In this document: in pieces, positions 33,609-46,000 of the stretch
Layout: each line of letters opens with the position of its first letter
Position numbering within the stretch: the stretch's first letter is position 1
NCBI GenBank assembly: GCA_033439685.1
Contig: JAUEDM010000001.1
Location: 558,001 to 622,000, forward strand
From: Apodospora peruviana
Lineage: Eukaryota; Ascomycota; Sordariomycetes; Sordariales; Lasiosphaeriaceae
Length of the DNA stretch: 64,000 nucleotides
Direction of reading: 5' to 3'
Made by a program: the position numbers and the translations under genes
The notes under the pieces: generated by a model
Told to the model about the DNA's origin: nothing
Seen by the model: the letters and a program-made list of their open reading frames with translations, nothing else
Database searches by the model: none

Positions 33609-35941
33609 ATGGTTCCTCATGCGGGGTTTGATACCGAGCAGGTCAAAGAAAAGGCTCGCAAAGATCTGCTGTATCTTCTCGAAGGGGTATGTATTCATCT
33701 CCGTCTGAACTGCCTGCTTGGGAGCTTGCGCAGCAGTCAGGTACCTTTGATGGGGGAAAATTGAACTGAACTAACGACAGAGTTTCTGCCCACACCTAGG
33801 TCCGCGGGAAGAAGAACCTCGTGATTGAAAAGAACTTGGCTGGTCCGCTGGGCATAATTGTCAAGGCCTCGACCTTGCGGGACTACGGCGTCGACAAGTT
33901 CTTTTTTCTTGACGGGAACACAGATAATAGCCAGCGCAATGTCGTCTTTATTGCGCGCAGCGAGTGTGCAAAGCATGCGCACTCTATAGCAGGTCAGCGA
34001 TCTCCTATTTGACGATTGGCGAGACGGTATCGTGGGAAGCTATCTGTCACGTGGCTGCGATAGATATGAAGCCTGTTGGCACGGGTATGAGATGTGCTGA
34101 CATTAACGTCCAGACCATATAAGACGACTACAGCGCGAGAGTCAGAATCCTCACGAATTTCACGTCTTCTGGGTGCCCCGGCGCACGCTACTTTCCGACA
34201 AAGTCTTGGAGGAGGCCGGTGTGCTCGGTGACACCAATGTCGCGGAGCTACCGCTCTATTTCTTCCCGCTGGAGAAGGATCTATTATCACTGGAGCTCGA
34301 TGACGCCTTTCGCGATCTATACCTGGCGAAAGACCCGACCGCGATCTTCCTGCTCTCCAAGGCCCTGATGGGAATCCAGCAAAAACATGGCCTGTTCCCC
34401 CGGATCATAGGCAAGGGCGAGAACGCCAAGCGGGTTGCCGAGCTTTTGGCCCGCATGCGACAGGAGCTCCTGGCCGGAGAGGACGCGAACGAGACGGACA
34501 AGATCGGGCTCACGCCCAGCACGACGACCGAAAGCGTTATACTTATAGACCGCGAAGTCGACTTTGTAACACCGCTGCTGACGCAGCTCACGTACGAAGG
34601 ACTCATCGACGAGGTGTTCGGGATACAGAATAACCAAACCAATGTCGATTCGACCATTGTTGGGGCCCCGACGACCCCGGCCACGTCTACTGCTGCTACT
34701 GCTGCTGCTGCTGCTGCGACAAGCGGCGGACAAACCCGAAAACGGACGATTCAGCTTGATGCGTCGGATAAGCTGTTTGAACAGCTCCGCGACACCAACT
34801 TTGCGATTGTTGGCAACTTGCTGAACAAGATTGCGAAACGGTTACAGGGCGACTATGAGAGCAGGCATAGCACCAAGACGACGGCTGAACTCACGGAGTT
34901 TGTCAAGAAGCTGCCGGGGTTCCAGGCTGAGCAGCAGAGCCTCAAGATTCATACCGGGCTGGCGGAGGAGATTATGAAATACACCCGGACCGAGAACTTT
35001 AACAAAGCCCTTGAGGTCCAGCAGAATCTCGCGGCCGGCGCCGACCCGACGTCTCAGTTCGAGGCAATCGAGGAGCTCATAGCTCGCGATGCTCCCCTAC
35101 CACAGGTACTACGGCTGCTGTGTATCTACTCGTGCATCTCGGGCGGGATCAAGACGAAGGAGTTTGACCACTTCCGTCGGCTTATATTACAGGGATATGG
35201 GTATCAGCACCTGCTCACACTTCACAGTCTCGAGAAGCTCCAGATGTTTCTGTCGAGATCGTCCCCGCTGGCGTCCATGATTCCCATGACGGGCTCGGCG
35301 GATGCTACGGGCACCAAGACCAACTATACGTATCTACGGAAACAGCTACGTCTGATCGTGGACGAGGTCAACGAGCACGACCCGAACGATGTGGCCTACG
35401 TCTACAGCGGCTACGCTCCCTTGTCGATCCGGCTCGTCCAGTGCGTTTTGCAGAAGCAATACCTGCTGTCAATCACAAGGAATAATGGCGTGACGTCGGC
35501 GTCGGCGAGCGTAGCGGCGGGCGGAGGCGCGCAGGGATGGCGGGGATTTGATGATGCTGTGAAGCATGCCCGCGGCCCGACGTTTGATGAGGTGCAGAAG
35601 GGCGAGGACAAGGCTGTCAAGGCGAGGGCTCTATTGTCGGGAAATGGGGAGAAGAAGACGGTGTTTGTGGTGTTTGTGGGTGGCATCAGTTTTACGGAGA
35701 TCGCGGCGTTGCGGTTCATTGCTAAGAAGGAAGAAGGTATGTCCACCTCCTTATGTCTCTGTTCGACGCATCTAAGAGATTGATGGCTAACCCCCTTTTT
35801 TGGACATGACCAGGCCGGAGAAATATTGTCATCTGCACGACATCGATTATTAGCGGGAATAAGATGATGGAGGCCGCGATCGAGAAGGAGTCGTTTGAGA
35901 AGGATGCTCCGCCGGCGCGGGTTGCTGGAGCCTCGGAATAG
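33609..35941 (+). CDS. VPS33: Vps33, Sec1/Munc18-family tethering protein
   Basis: SM protein subunit of the HOPS and CORVET complexes, promoting SNARE assembly at vacuole and endosome. Exons 33609-33686, 33800-33992, 34114-35736 and 35814-35941 give 673 residues, the usual length. Landmarks are VRGKKNLVIEKNLAGPLG near the start, DYGVDKFFFLD, VILIDREVDFVTPLLTQLTYEG, which is typical of the Vps33 domain 2, and the C-terminal VFVGGISFTEIAALRFI. The start is chosen by family, as homologues begin within a few residues of this Met. A Thr/Ala-rich loop coded by CTG-type repeats (34690-34717) is a non-conserved insertion just after the DEVFGI motif. A phase-1 intron near the end separates the last 42 codons. 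The FYVE-RING protein at 56.5-58.6 kb belongs to the same endosomal pathway but is not linked. Confidence 0.95.
34690..34717 (+). repeat. CTG/GCT trinucleotide tract in VPS33
   Basis: A slightly interrupted trinucleotide run encodes an Ala-rich loop (TAATAAAAAAT) in the Vps33 coding region. Confidence 0.9.
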
Positions 35942-37174
35942 TTGGATTGTACTGTTCGGCATCGCTATACCCCCATTTATACAGCCCAGGTCCTACTTGA
36001 AATATCTGGACGATGGAGACAGGACAACAGGTAGGTTGTGTTTGTAGTATCTCTCATATAGGTCGTCTCTTCGTGGCGCCACTTTCGAGATTTATGGCTA
36101 AACGGGTTCGACGGACGGATATGGAGTAATGACGATGATCTGTTGGTTCCAAAGGTATGGATATCATTGAGCTCTGAGGTTCGGTGTCTGTCTGGACAAG
36201 GCCATTATGATACAACTTGAATACTATCCCCCTGGTCCTGACCCAAGGATTGCAGTGAAGCAACATTGTCATCCTCTCTCAATGCCTCGGGAGCGGAGCA
36301 GAGGGGACGGGAACATGAGGCGATTGTGGTTCGAGGTGTGAAATGGAGGTGCTGAAACAGAAGGAATTACGGGTGTCGAACCCCGGCCAACCCCGGCAGC
36401 CCCATCCCCTTCAGATCTCACGTGACGCCACCAACCGCTAATGGTCCGTTTTGGCTTGCAACCGTGTGCCAAATGCGCTGAAAGTCTCGGCTCTGGGGCA
36501 CGAATGTGGAGACTTCACTTGATAGCTCAGCTCTGCTCAGAAGCACTTTATACTTTAGACATTGGAAGCATACCGAGACCAATTTCTCGTCAAAACACCC
36601 GATATCGTCTCAGGATCGAATTATCAACTTTTCGCTGGTGAATGAAAGGGTGGCCTTTAATGGGCGACGACATGCTTGCTCGGGGTAAATTTTCTTTCCA
36701 TCCCTTCCTGGCTGTTGCGAGGGTCGTTTGTCCCCGCAAATTGTCAGTCAATTGCTTCTCTCCTTACTGGCAATGCACTACCTGATCTTGAGAGCTTCTT
36801 GGATCGCTGATGATGACCAAACCCAATCTAGAGATCCGGACTTTGCTTGTGTTATAGAAATAAGCAAATTTCATCAAACGTGGAATTGGGACAGGAAGCC
36901 TTTTGTGCCCACAATCCATCCATCCCGGCGGTCGTCTCTTTGCTGCTTGATCGGCCAGCCATATAACATCTCTCCTTTCGTCTACAACATATCATCTCCC
37001 CATTACAAAGGGTGTCTTATGGATCGCAAGTCTACAGGCTTCGCGGAGTTTTCGTCTTCTTCGACATAACGACGACCATCGACTAGGCACACCATCACCT
37101 TACAATACCTGGGTCATAATATCCCACCCCCCCACTACCAACATCCCCTCGAGGCGGCCTTCACTATCGAAACT
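35942..37174. other. Intergenic region between VPS33 and LSD1
   Basis: About 1.2 kb. Frames at 36441-36688 and 36728-37069 are short and show no domain. It contains the VPS33 3' flank and the LSD1 promoter and leader. Confidence 0.5.
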
Positions 37175-40100
37175 ATGGGCACCGCCTCGCGGGTTCGGTC
37201 AGGACAACCTAGCGGATATGCAAAGGGAGCAACACCCCTGAACAGCAACAAGGGTGGCACCAAGGAACTTAACTTCGCAGCATCATCATCATCAATATCA
37301 TCAAACTCATCACATCACCGTCTCCGCCCGCCGACCCGCTCTTCCTCAACGTCGTCGTCGTCGCGTGCTGCGAACAACAAGCCATCGCTATCCCCGGCCT
37401 CCAGTATAGCAAACTCGATAGCGACGGATCCGGTACCCACCGCTAGAGGGCGAGCAGCTGCTTTAGCCCGCCACCAGCGTGAATCGACTCGGAGGAGCAG
37501 CAGTTCGGAGGAGATCGCCCAGGAGATTGTGGTCTGGACCGGTGACATGATGGACATGGACAACTCGTCGGATTCGGAGCTCAGCGATCCGGAGTCGGAG
37601 CTGGAAGCCGAACTTGCCGAGTCGGATCATTTTTCTGTTGATACTCCTGCTGCTACCGCCGCTGACAGCCCGAGTCCTGTCGTCGAACCCGATGAGAAAG
37701 TTGATGAGGCTGTTACTAAAGATGACATCGCTGCTGCGGAAGCCGATACCACGTAAGTAACGGCCCCCTTGACTATCATAATTCTCTTGTTTCCCAAGTT
37801 GGGAATGATATATGTTCCTTGTTCTGTCATCGTTACACCCCATATCACTGTCTTTTTGAGGTACTTTCATTTGCTGAACATTTCAACAGTACCATTCCTC
37901 CGCCAGTAATACCAGTAATACTAGATCCTCCGCCCGCCGAACACGTCGAAGTCAATGGGGTCGAGGTTGAGGCGGTCGAAGTTGAGGCCGATGATGCCGA
38001 GGTTCTCGAACCGGAAGCCGTTAAAGACGATGAAGTCGTCGAGGACGAGCCTGCTGAGACCGAGGTTCAAACCGAAGCTATTGACACCGAGATGGCAGAA
38101 CCTGAGGTTGTCGATGCTGAGATTGACGATAATATGGTCGACGCTGAGCACGGAATTGACGACATGGTCGCCGACGCCGAAAATGATGTCGTGGATCCCG
38201 AACATGCCGACGATGCTGACGCCATGGTCGTCGACGATGAGGACAAATTAGCAGAAACTGAAGCTGTTCAGACCCCGGATGTGAAGATTGACACCGTTAA
38301 GCCTGCCGAACCCGCCAAGGAACGCCCCCGTCTAATTACTTCCTCATTATCTGTTACGTCGGAGCCCTCGGACGTGTCCTCTATGGCAGCTTCACGCTCC
38401 AGCAAGGCTACCACCCCTATTGACGGCGACAGCCCAAGAGAACATCCGACACACACTGTCCGAATCCAACCAACCGACACCCCGAGGCGGAGATACAGCG
38501 TTCGCCCTAAAGTGTCTATACCTCCCGATCTACCCCTCGCAGACTATGCGATGCAGTGTATTGCTGCCGCCGAGTCTTCGAGGCTCAATCCATATGCCTT
38601 GCACCAGGAAGAATATTTGATGCTCCGGGATCATATCAGCCACGCCCAGGTCACGACCTATCTGAATATCAGGAACGGTATTTTGAGACTATGGGTTCGG
38701 AATCCGCAGATTGCAGTAACCCGTGAGGAGGCAGTTGGCTGTGCCAAAGACACGCGGTGGTTTGATGTTGCCAGTGTATGCTTCGACTGGCTTGTCCGCC
38801 GTGGTTATATCAACTTCGGGTGTGTCGAAGTTCGCTCGTCTAGGAAACATGCGAACAAGGACTCATTAAGCAAGCGGAAGACGATTGTCGTCATCGGTGC
38901 GGGTATGTCTGGTCTCGGTTGTGCCAGGCAACTTGAGGGGCTCATATCGCAGTACGCAAAGAGGTTCAAGGAAAAGGGCGAACAGCTGCCTCAAGTGATC
39001 TTGCTAGAAGGCAGAAATCGAGTAGGCGGCAGAGTCTATTCACGACCATTTGCATCCAAACCCAACGAAGTACCTGAAGGCTTCCAAGGGAAGAGGTTCA
39101 CTGCTGAGATGGGAGGCATGATCATTACGGGATTTGAGAGGGGCAATCCCATAAACATTCTTGTCAGAGGGCAGCTTGGACTTCCCTACCGTCCGCTACG
39201 CCCGGATACCACTCTATATGATCACAATGGCAAGCCCGTCGACCTCCAGCGAGATCAGCTGGTGGAGAAACTCTACAACGACTGCCTCGATCGAGTCAGC
39301 GAGTACAAGTTTAAACAACCGTCCTCGAAGCTGATCGAAGGCAACAGGGAGTTGATGGACGAGGGCAAAGACAGCTCGGCAGAAGCCCACAAGACGATAC
39401 GGCAGGCTGAGGAGTCAACTGCTGCCCAGCCGCATTCGCTGCCTGTATCGGAACAAAACATTGCACCCCAAGTAAATCTCGTTCCGATCTCATCGGATCG
39501 GGCCACTGGTAGGATTCATACCGAGCCGGGAACGCCGGGGGCGCTTAGGGCTGCGTACAAGGCGAAGCTCATGGGATGGGCATTAAAGCAGGGCGTGAGC
39601 CAGGAAGCCGATCTTGACATCGAGCCTGTCACCAAAGAGCCTAATGCCACTCTGGGTAGTGTCACCGACAAGGTCATCGAGCAGTACAAGGATCTAGTTG
39701 ATCTCACGGCTCAGGACTTCAGACTTATGAACTGGCATATTGCCAATCTTGAGTACAGCAATGCAATCAATTACAATCAGTTGAGCCTCCAGGGCTGGGA
39801 TATCGATGCTGGTAATGAATGGGAGGGACACCATACCATGGTCATCGGTGGATATCAGAGCGTCCCGAGAGGCCTGCTGGAGTTTCCAACGCCGCTGAAC
39901 ATCCGGCAAAAGTCTCCTGTGAGCAAAATCACATATGCGCACGAGGGCTCAAACGGACCGGTGACTGTCGAGTGCGAAGATGGCTACAAGGTCGAAGCCG
40001 ACTATGTCGTCAGCACGATACCACTGGGAGTTTTGAAGCACCCTGGTTCTGTCAAGTTTGAGCCTGAACTGCCGTCCTGGAAGTCCGACGCCATCGAGCG

Positions 40101-41313
40101 CCTTGGGTTTGGTGTGCTCAACAAGGTCATCTTGGTCTATAAGGAGGCCTTCTGGGAGGAAGATCGCGACATTTTTGGAGTGCTGAGGAATCCACTGCCT
40201 CCGAACCGGCACAGCGTGGAGCAAAAAGACTATTCCTCCCAGCGCGGTCGGTTCTTTCAATGGTTCAACGTCACTCAGACCACTGGGATGCCCACGCTCC
40301 TGGCGCTCATGGCTGGCGATGCCGGCTACGACACGGAGCAGACATGTAACGACGATCTCGTCGCCGAGGCAACCTTTGTCCTCCGCAATGTCTTCGGTTC
40401 CAAAGTCAAAGAGCCTTTGGAAACGGTGGTCACAAGATGGGCATCAGACAAATTTGCGCGCGGAAGCTACTCGTCTGCCGGCCCGGATATGAAAGCCGAC
40501 GACTACGACACGATGGCGCGGTCGATTGGCAACCTCTTCTTTGCCGGAGAGCATACGTCTGGTACGCACCCGGCCACGGTCCACGGCGCGTATCTGTCTG
40601 GTCTCCGGGCTGCATCGGAAGTGCTTGACGCGATGCTTGGCCCAATCGAGATTCCGAGTCCGCTCGTCATCCCGCGAGAGTCGGCTTTGTCTCTATCGCT
40701 CAAGCGGAAGGCGGCTGAGAGCGAAGACCCCAAGAAGGCGCGTGAGAAGGCGTACGAAATTGCCCTCTGGAATCATATCACTGCCAAGATCGGCCTCCGG
40801 CCGCTCGAGCCTTCTAAATTTTCGGTTAACGGGTACATATTTTGGAGCAAAGCTCACTACGAGGATGCCCGCAAGGAATGTATGGTTGGCCGACGGCCGG
40901 GCAAAGCGAAGCCCAGCGCCACCGAGGTGCGGGCCATGTGCTCCAAGATGTGGAAGGAGGCAGCCCCGGAGGTCAGGAAGCCGTTTGAGGAGCAGGGGAA
41001 AGAGCAGAAGAAGTTGTATAATCAAAAGATGGCGGAGTTTAAAGAGTTGGCCCCCGACTGGGATCGTAAGGCTACTGAACTTAAGGCTCAGTACGAGAAG
41101 GAACATCCGAATATGCCGAGCCGGGAGGAGCCCGAGGCTGAGCTGGAGATGTTGGTTAAGCAGTCTAGGGGTTTGAGGGCCAATGCACGGAGGGGAAGAC
41201 GGGCTGCTACGAACGGTGGGAGTGGAACGGGGAGCGGAGGTTATGTGGAGAATAGTGAGAGCGAGGAACGTGGAACACAGCAAGGAGGAGAGGTGATGAA
41301 TATCGAGTCGTGA
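37175..41313 (+). CDS. LSD1: LSD1-type histone lysine demethylase with HMG box
   Basis: Nuclear FAD-dependent amine oxidase expected to demethylate histone H3 lysines. Exons 37175-37752 and 37890-41313 give 1333 residues. The first 400 residues are disordered: Ser-rich, then a long acidic tract (about residues 205-315). The SWIRM domain spans about 403-510 (LPLADYAMQC to WLVRRGYINFG). The FAD-binding motif VVIGAGMSGLG follows at about 526-536. The oxidase domain holds GRNRVGGRVYS, MGGMIITG, GYQSVPRGL and the active-site lysine Lys938 in GVLNKV, and it closes with FFAGEHTSGTHPATVHGAYLSG. A tower-like insertion between about 640 and 745 is charged. The C-terminus has an HMG box (about 1165-1250; NGYIFWSKAHYEDARKE), as in other filamentous-fungal LSD1 proteins, and a Gly/Ser/Glu tail. 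The ATG at 37175 is the first in frame. Confidence 0.95.
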
Positions 41314-42257
41314 TTTTGTCGGTCTGATCTCGGGACTGTTTGATGACATTGTCGCAGTCAGATGGACAGAGATGGATGGCATACTTGATTACTATGTTTG
41401 GTGTCGGTGTCGATTATGGATTGGGCATGCATGGACTGGCGTACTATTTGTACGTGGTGGTCTGGCTTGATGCGTTTTGTTCGACTGGTTTGGTTTGTGG
41501 GCTTGTTGGTCTGTTTGTTCAAGTTTAGGAGGTGTCCCGGAAAAGGAGCAGAGTCGGTTGCATTCAGTTTATCACATCATCATCATTAGCGCCTACCTAC
41601 CTATCTTGCCTACTTAGCGAATCTAGGTAAAATGGGAGGGAGTTAGTTGGGTTGGTTGGCAATACCCACGATTTAGTATAAATATATTTAATGTTTTGTT
41701 TCTCAATTTCGTCCTCTGCTGCTACACAGTACAGGGTGCTCTCGCGGTAGGTACCTGACATGGTATACCAGGTAGGTGATCCGTATCTCCCTGTGTGCGT
41801 CACGACAATGTTCTTATACAAACTGCTAGCTGACTTTCTGTTTCCTCGCCCGGGTCTGATTTGTATATGGCGTTAATGCAAGATTGTGACAATTAAGTTA
41901 GGTAAAAGTAATGCTTTACCAAATCGAGGCACATCCCTCACTTAGATTACTCAACACATATAGCCAGTTTCGACGATATATTTGCTCTGAAATTTTTTTT
42001 TTGGCACTTGAGGGAGATGATCTTCTACCTATGTACCTCGGTAAGCTGTTCAAGGAGACGAGGAATGCTCCAGTCGATCAGGTTCATTCAATTCAACTAC
42101 GGATCTAGCGAGAGCAGTAACGTACTTAAGTACCTTCCAGGCAGTTGCTCATCTTAACTCGCTTCTTGGTAAGTGGAAGGTTGCCGACTCGTTGAAGTCC
42201 GGTAGTTTGCTTCATGTAGTCCAGTTCCTACACAGTTACGTAATAACAGCACAACAC
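41314..42257. other. Intergenic region, LSD1 3' flank to tRNA-Thr
   Basis: About 0.94 kb with no gene. It carries dense TACCTACC and GGTAGGTACC motifs at 41590-41630 and 41748-41776. Confidence 0.55.
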
Positions 42258-42367
42258 GCCCGCATGGCTCAGTGGTAGAGCGCATCACTAGTAAGTTTAA
42301 CCTTCCTCCTTAGCAAGGGACTTCTAGGTCAATGATGAGGTCGTCAGTTCGATTCTGGCTGTGGGCA
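42258..42367 (+). tRNA. tRNA-Thr (anticodon AGU) with intron
   Basis: All four stems pair. The acceptor GCCCGCA pairs with TGTGGGC with discriminator A at 42367. The D stem is GCTC/GAGC, the anticodon stem CATCA/TGATG and the T stem GTCAG/CTGGC with loop TTCGATT. The anticodon AGT is at 42290-42292. A 38-base intron (42294-42331) sits after position 37, the standard place for nuclear tRNA introns. One G-T pair is in the acceptor stem and one in the T stem. Confidence 0.95.
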
Positions 42368-43098
42368 TACTTCTTTTTGATGCATTCATTCCGCTCCAAT
42401 ATAGTTTAACTTATTTTCGTCTCTTCTACCCTTTTTGGACTTTATCTGTTTCTTTTATTTTCCGGACTGGTGGTAGGCATTGTGCGAACTTTCACAGGAA
42501 ATATTAACCTTGTGGAGTAACTCGTCTCGCCAGCCTTGATTGATGGTTGGCCGCTTGGGGGATATATATGCTCTTTCTTGTTTGACTTTAGTGTTATTTA
42601 TGAACATTGAGCGAACATGTTTTCCTCCCAGTTTTAATCCAAAATGCACATTCTATATCTAAGTATTTTACAGACAAAATGAAATATTATTACAACCAAG
42701 ATCTCTGCCCTGTCCGCGAGCAAGGCTTGCATGAGAGGAAAGGACCAAAAGGGCGACGCGCATCTCGCTATATGGAAAACAGAATTAAATGACATCCATT
42801 TACAAGTAGTATGCCGGAGTGTGGTTGCTCTGGTCGCGAGCGTCTCGCGGCTGGGGCTGCTTTTCTTTAACACAAAAGTGTCCTCCGAGTGAGTAGGGTA
42901 GCCACTCTTTGATAATATATCCAAAGAAAAGAAATAGGCGTCAAAAGAGAAGCCAAGAATAGAAAGTAAACGACAAGGAGATGGTATATAGTATGCAGTA
43001 AGTAGCATGTGGATGGAATGGAAAGCCCTGATCTAGAAATAGGAACGGGTATCGGCCAACAGCTGGTGACTAAGGTATGTAGGTCGTGTCGTGATGGA
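42368..43098. other. 3' flank of ABC transporter
   Basis: About 0.73 kb between the tRNA and the ABC transporter stop. It is AT-rich with T-runs just after the tRNA (CTTCTTTTTG) that would serve as the Pol III terminator. No gene is seen. Confidence 0.55.
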
Positions 43099-46000
43099 CT
43101 ACCGATCAAGAGCTTGGTTTTGACACTGCAAACACCGTATGTTAGCCAACGCCTCGCACCTGATGAAAGAACGGAGAAACATACCATATGCCAATAAACA
43201 CCCTTCTTCTTGAGCAGCTCTGCGTGATTGCCCTTCTCCAGCACCTTGCCCTCGCCCAGAACATAGATAATGTCGGCCTTCTGGATAGTCGCCAGGCGAT
43301 GCGCCACAGCAATGGTCGTCCGTCCCTTGGTGACGTGTTCAAAGGCTTGTTGGACGAGTTTTTCGCTTTCGCTATCCAAAGCAGAGGTAGCCTCATCCAA
43401 CAACAGAACAGTCGGATTCCTCATCAACGCTCGCGCAATCGACACCCTCTGCTTCTGCCCACCGCTCAAACTGACACCCTTACTTCCAATGTTGGTATCG
43501 TACCCCTCCGGCAAGCTCACCACAAACTCGTGAATATTCGCATCCCGACAGCACCTGAACATATCCTCCTCCGTTACGGTCGCCGGGTCCACGCCCAACA
43601 ACAAATTCTCCCGAATCGTCCCCTGGAACAGCGCCGGCTCCTGCGCGACTAAGCTCAGCAGCTTGCGGTACTCGTAGACATTGACCTCAGTAATATCTTT
43701 CCCGTTGAACAGAATCCTGCCGCGCGCGGGATCGTAGAAACGCTCAAGCAAGCTGACGATGGACGTCTTCCCGGACCCAGACGCGCCCACCAGAGCCGCA
43801 AACTGCCCCTTCTGAATTGTCAGATTGAGACCCTTGAAGATGGACACATCCCGCGTCGGGTACTTGAAATACAGATCTTGTATCTCAATCTTCACACCAC
43901 CAACAGTATCAGGAATCGCTTCCGACGTGTCTGCCGTGTCGTGGATCCTACTCTCGCGTGCCTCCAAAATCCTATTAGCAGCCGCAGACGCCTGTGCCGC
44001 GTTTGGACCAAAGCTCAACCACGTGCCCGCCGACTCGGCACCTTGGATCACAGCCATGTAGGTTACCAAGAACGAAATGATATTATACTCGCCACTAAGC
44101 ATGAGCCTGCCACCGTACCAAAAGATCAGCGCCTGGCAGCCGAGCGAGACGCTGTCGGCCCAAGCAAACAACACCGTCGTCCACCTCGCCTTCTTGTACG
44201 CGCCCATGACGTGGCCCTGTAGAAGATCCTCGTACCGCTTTGTAATAGTATCCTCCATGACCAGCGCGCTAACGGTCCGGAACGCACCGATCGACTCGGC
44301 GCCGAACTTGGAGCTCTCCTGGAAGACGGCCTCGTTCATGGCGTTAAACTGCAGCTCGTAGCGCACGCGATAAAAGCCCGCCAGCAGGCCAAGCGGGATC
44401 GTTACGCACAACGCCACGAGCGCGAGCTTCCACCCGTAGGCGAACGAGATGGCAAGCGCGCCGATCAGCGAGAACACGCCAATGAGCATCATCATCAGGT
44501 TGATGCCCAGCAGCTCCTTGAGCGCCTGCGGGTCGCTCGACAGTCTGGCCGTCAGCTGGCCGACGGCGTTGTCATCCTTGTCGAAATAAGCCGTCTTCTG
44601 GTAAAGAATCGACTCGAAGTATTCCTGGCGGTATTTGGCGGCGATGTAATGCTCGACGTTGGTCGAGACGGCCATGGTGGTGAAGTAGCTGAACCCAACG
44701 ACGGCTGCAAGGACGGCCCACATCTTTGACCAGAAGGTAGCGTCGTCGATGTTGATGATGGCTTGGCCGTTCGGACCTGGCTGAAAAACACCGACGACCT
44801 TGGCGAAGAGGAAAGCCTGCATGGGCACCGCAGATGCTGCGCCCATGGCGGCGATGATGGCGACCACGTACAGCGGGAACCGCGACTTTTGCTCGTACAG
44901 CAGCTTTCCGAATCCATTGAACAGGTTCCTGTCCTGCCACTTTGCGCCCTGCTTCGCGCTTCCGGCTTCCGATTTTGCCGCGCTCTTCTCCCGCGCGAGA
45001 ATAGCGCCGATGTCTTCTTCCTCAAGCGAGTCATCCTCGTGACCCGTGTCCTCACCCAAGGACAGCTTTTGCGCGTGGACAAGACCATAGTAGGCACCTC
45101 TCTCGTTCTGGAGCAGGCTCTCGTGAGTGCCCCGCTCGACCACTTTGCCCTTCTGCAATACACAAATCCGATCGGCGTTCTTGATGGTCGACAGTCTATG
45201 TGCGATGGTGATGGTGGTTCGACCTTTTGAGGCTCTGTCGAGCGCGGCCTGGACGATCCGCTCTCCGCGCACATCGATGGCCGACGTGGCCTCGTCAAGA
45301 ATCAAAATCTTGGGCTTGGAGATGATACTACGGGCAATAGCGATACGCTGCCGCTGCCCACCGCTCAGCTTGGTGCCGGAATCGCCCACCTGAGTATCGT
45401 AGCCATCGGGGAGTCGGTCGATGAACTCGTCGGCGAAACTCTCGGCACAGGCGTTCTTGACGAGCTCCCGCTTGACTTCTTCGCTGTCGTTTTCCCATTG
45501 AGTTCCAATCAGGCCCGATGCAACGTTCTTGAAGATCGTATCGTTGAAAAGGAACGGCTCCTGCTGGACGAGGCCAATTTGAGATCTCCACCATTTCATA
45601 TCTATGTCGTCCAATTCGTGTCCGCAGGTAGAGATACTACCCTTGAGCTCGACGGCGGGTCCGGCATCCTCCTCATTCAGGTTGGCAACAACTGTCTCGT
45701 CATCGTCATCACTAGCTTCACCATCCTTTTTGCCCTTCTTCTTCTTTTTGTTCTTGTCCTTCTCGATAGTCTTAGCGATGACGTATTGGTCGTGAAGAGT
45801 ATACCAGCCCTCAATTAGCCCAACAATGGTACTCTTGCCCGAGCCGCTGGGGCCGACGATGGCGGTGTTCATGTTGGCTCGGATTCGGAGGTCAAGTCCA
45901 TCAAGAACCTTCTCGGAAGGCCGGCTAGGGTAGGCGAAATGAACGTCTTTGAATATGATATCCTGGTCGGCAGAGATATCCGGGTCTCTGAGGGTGCCAT

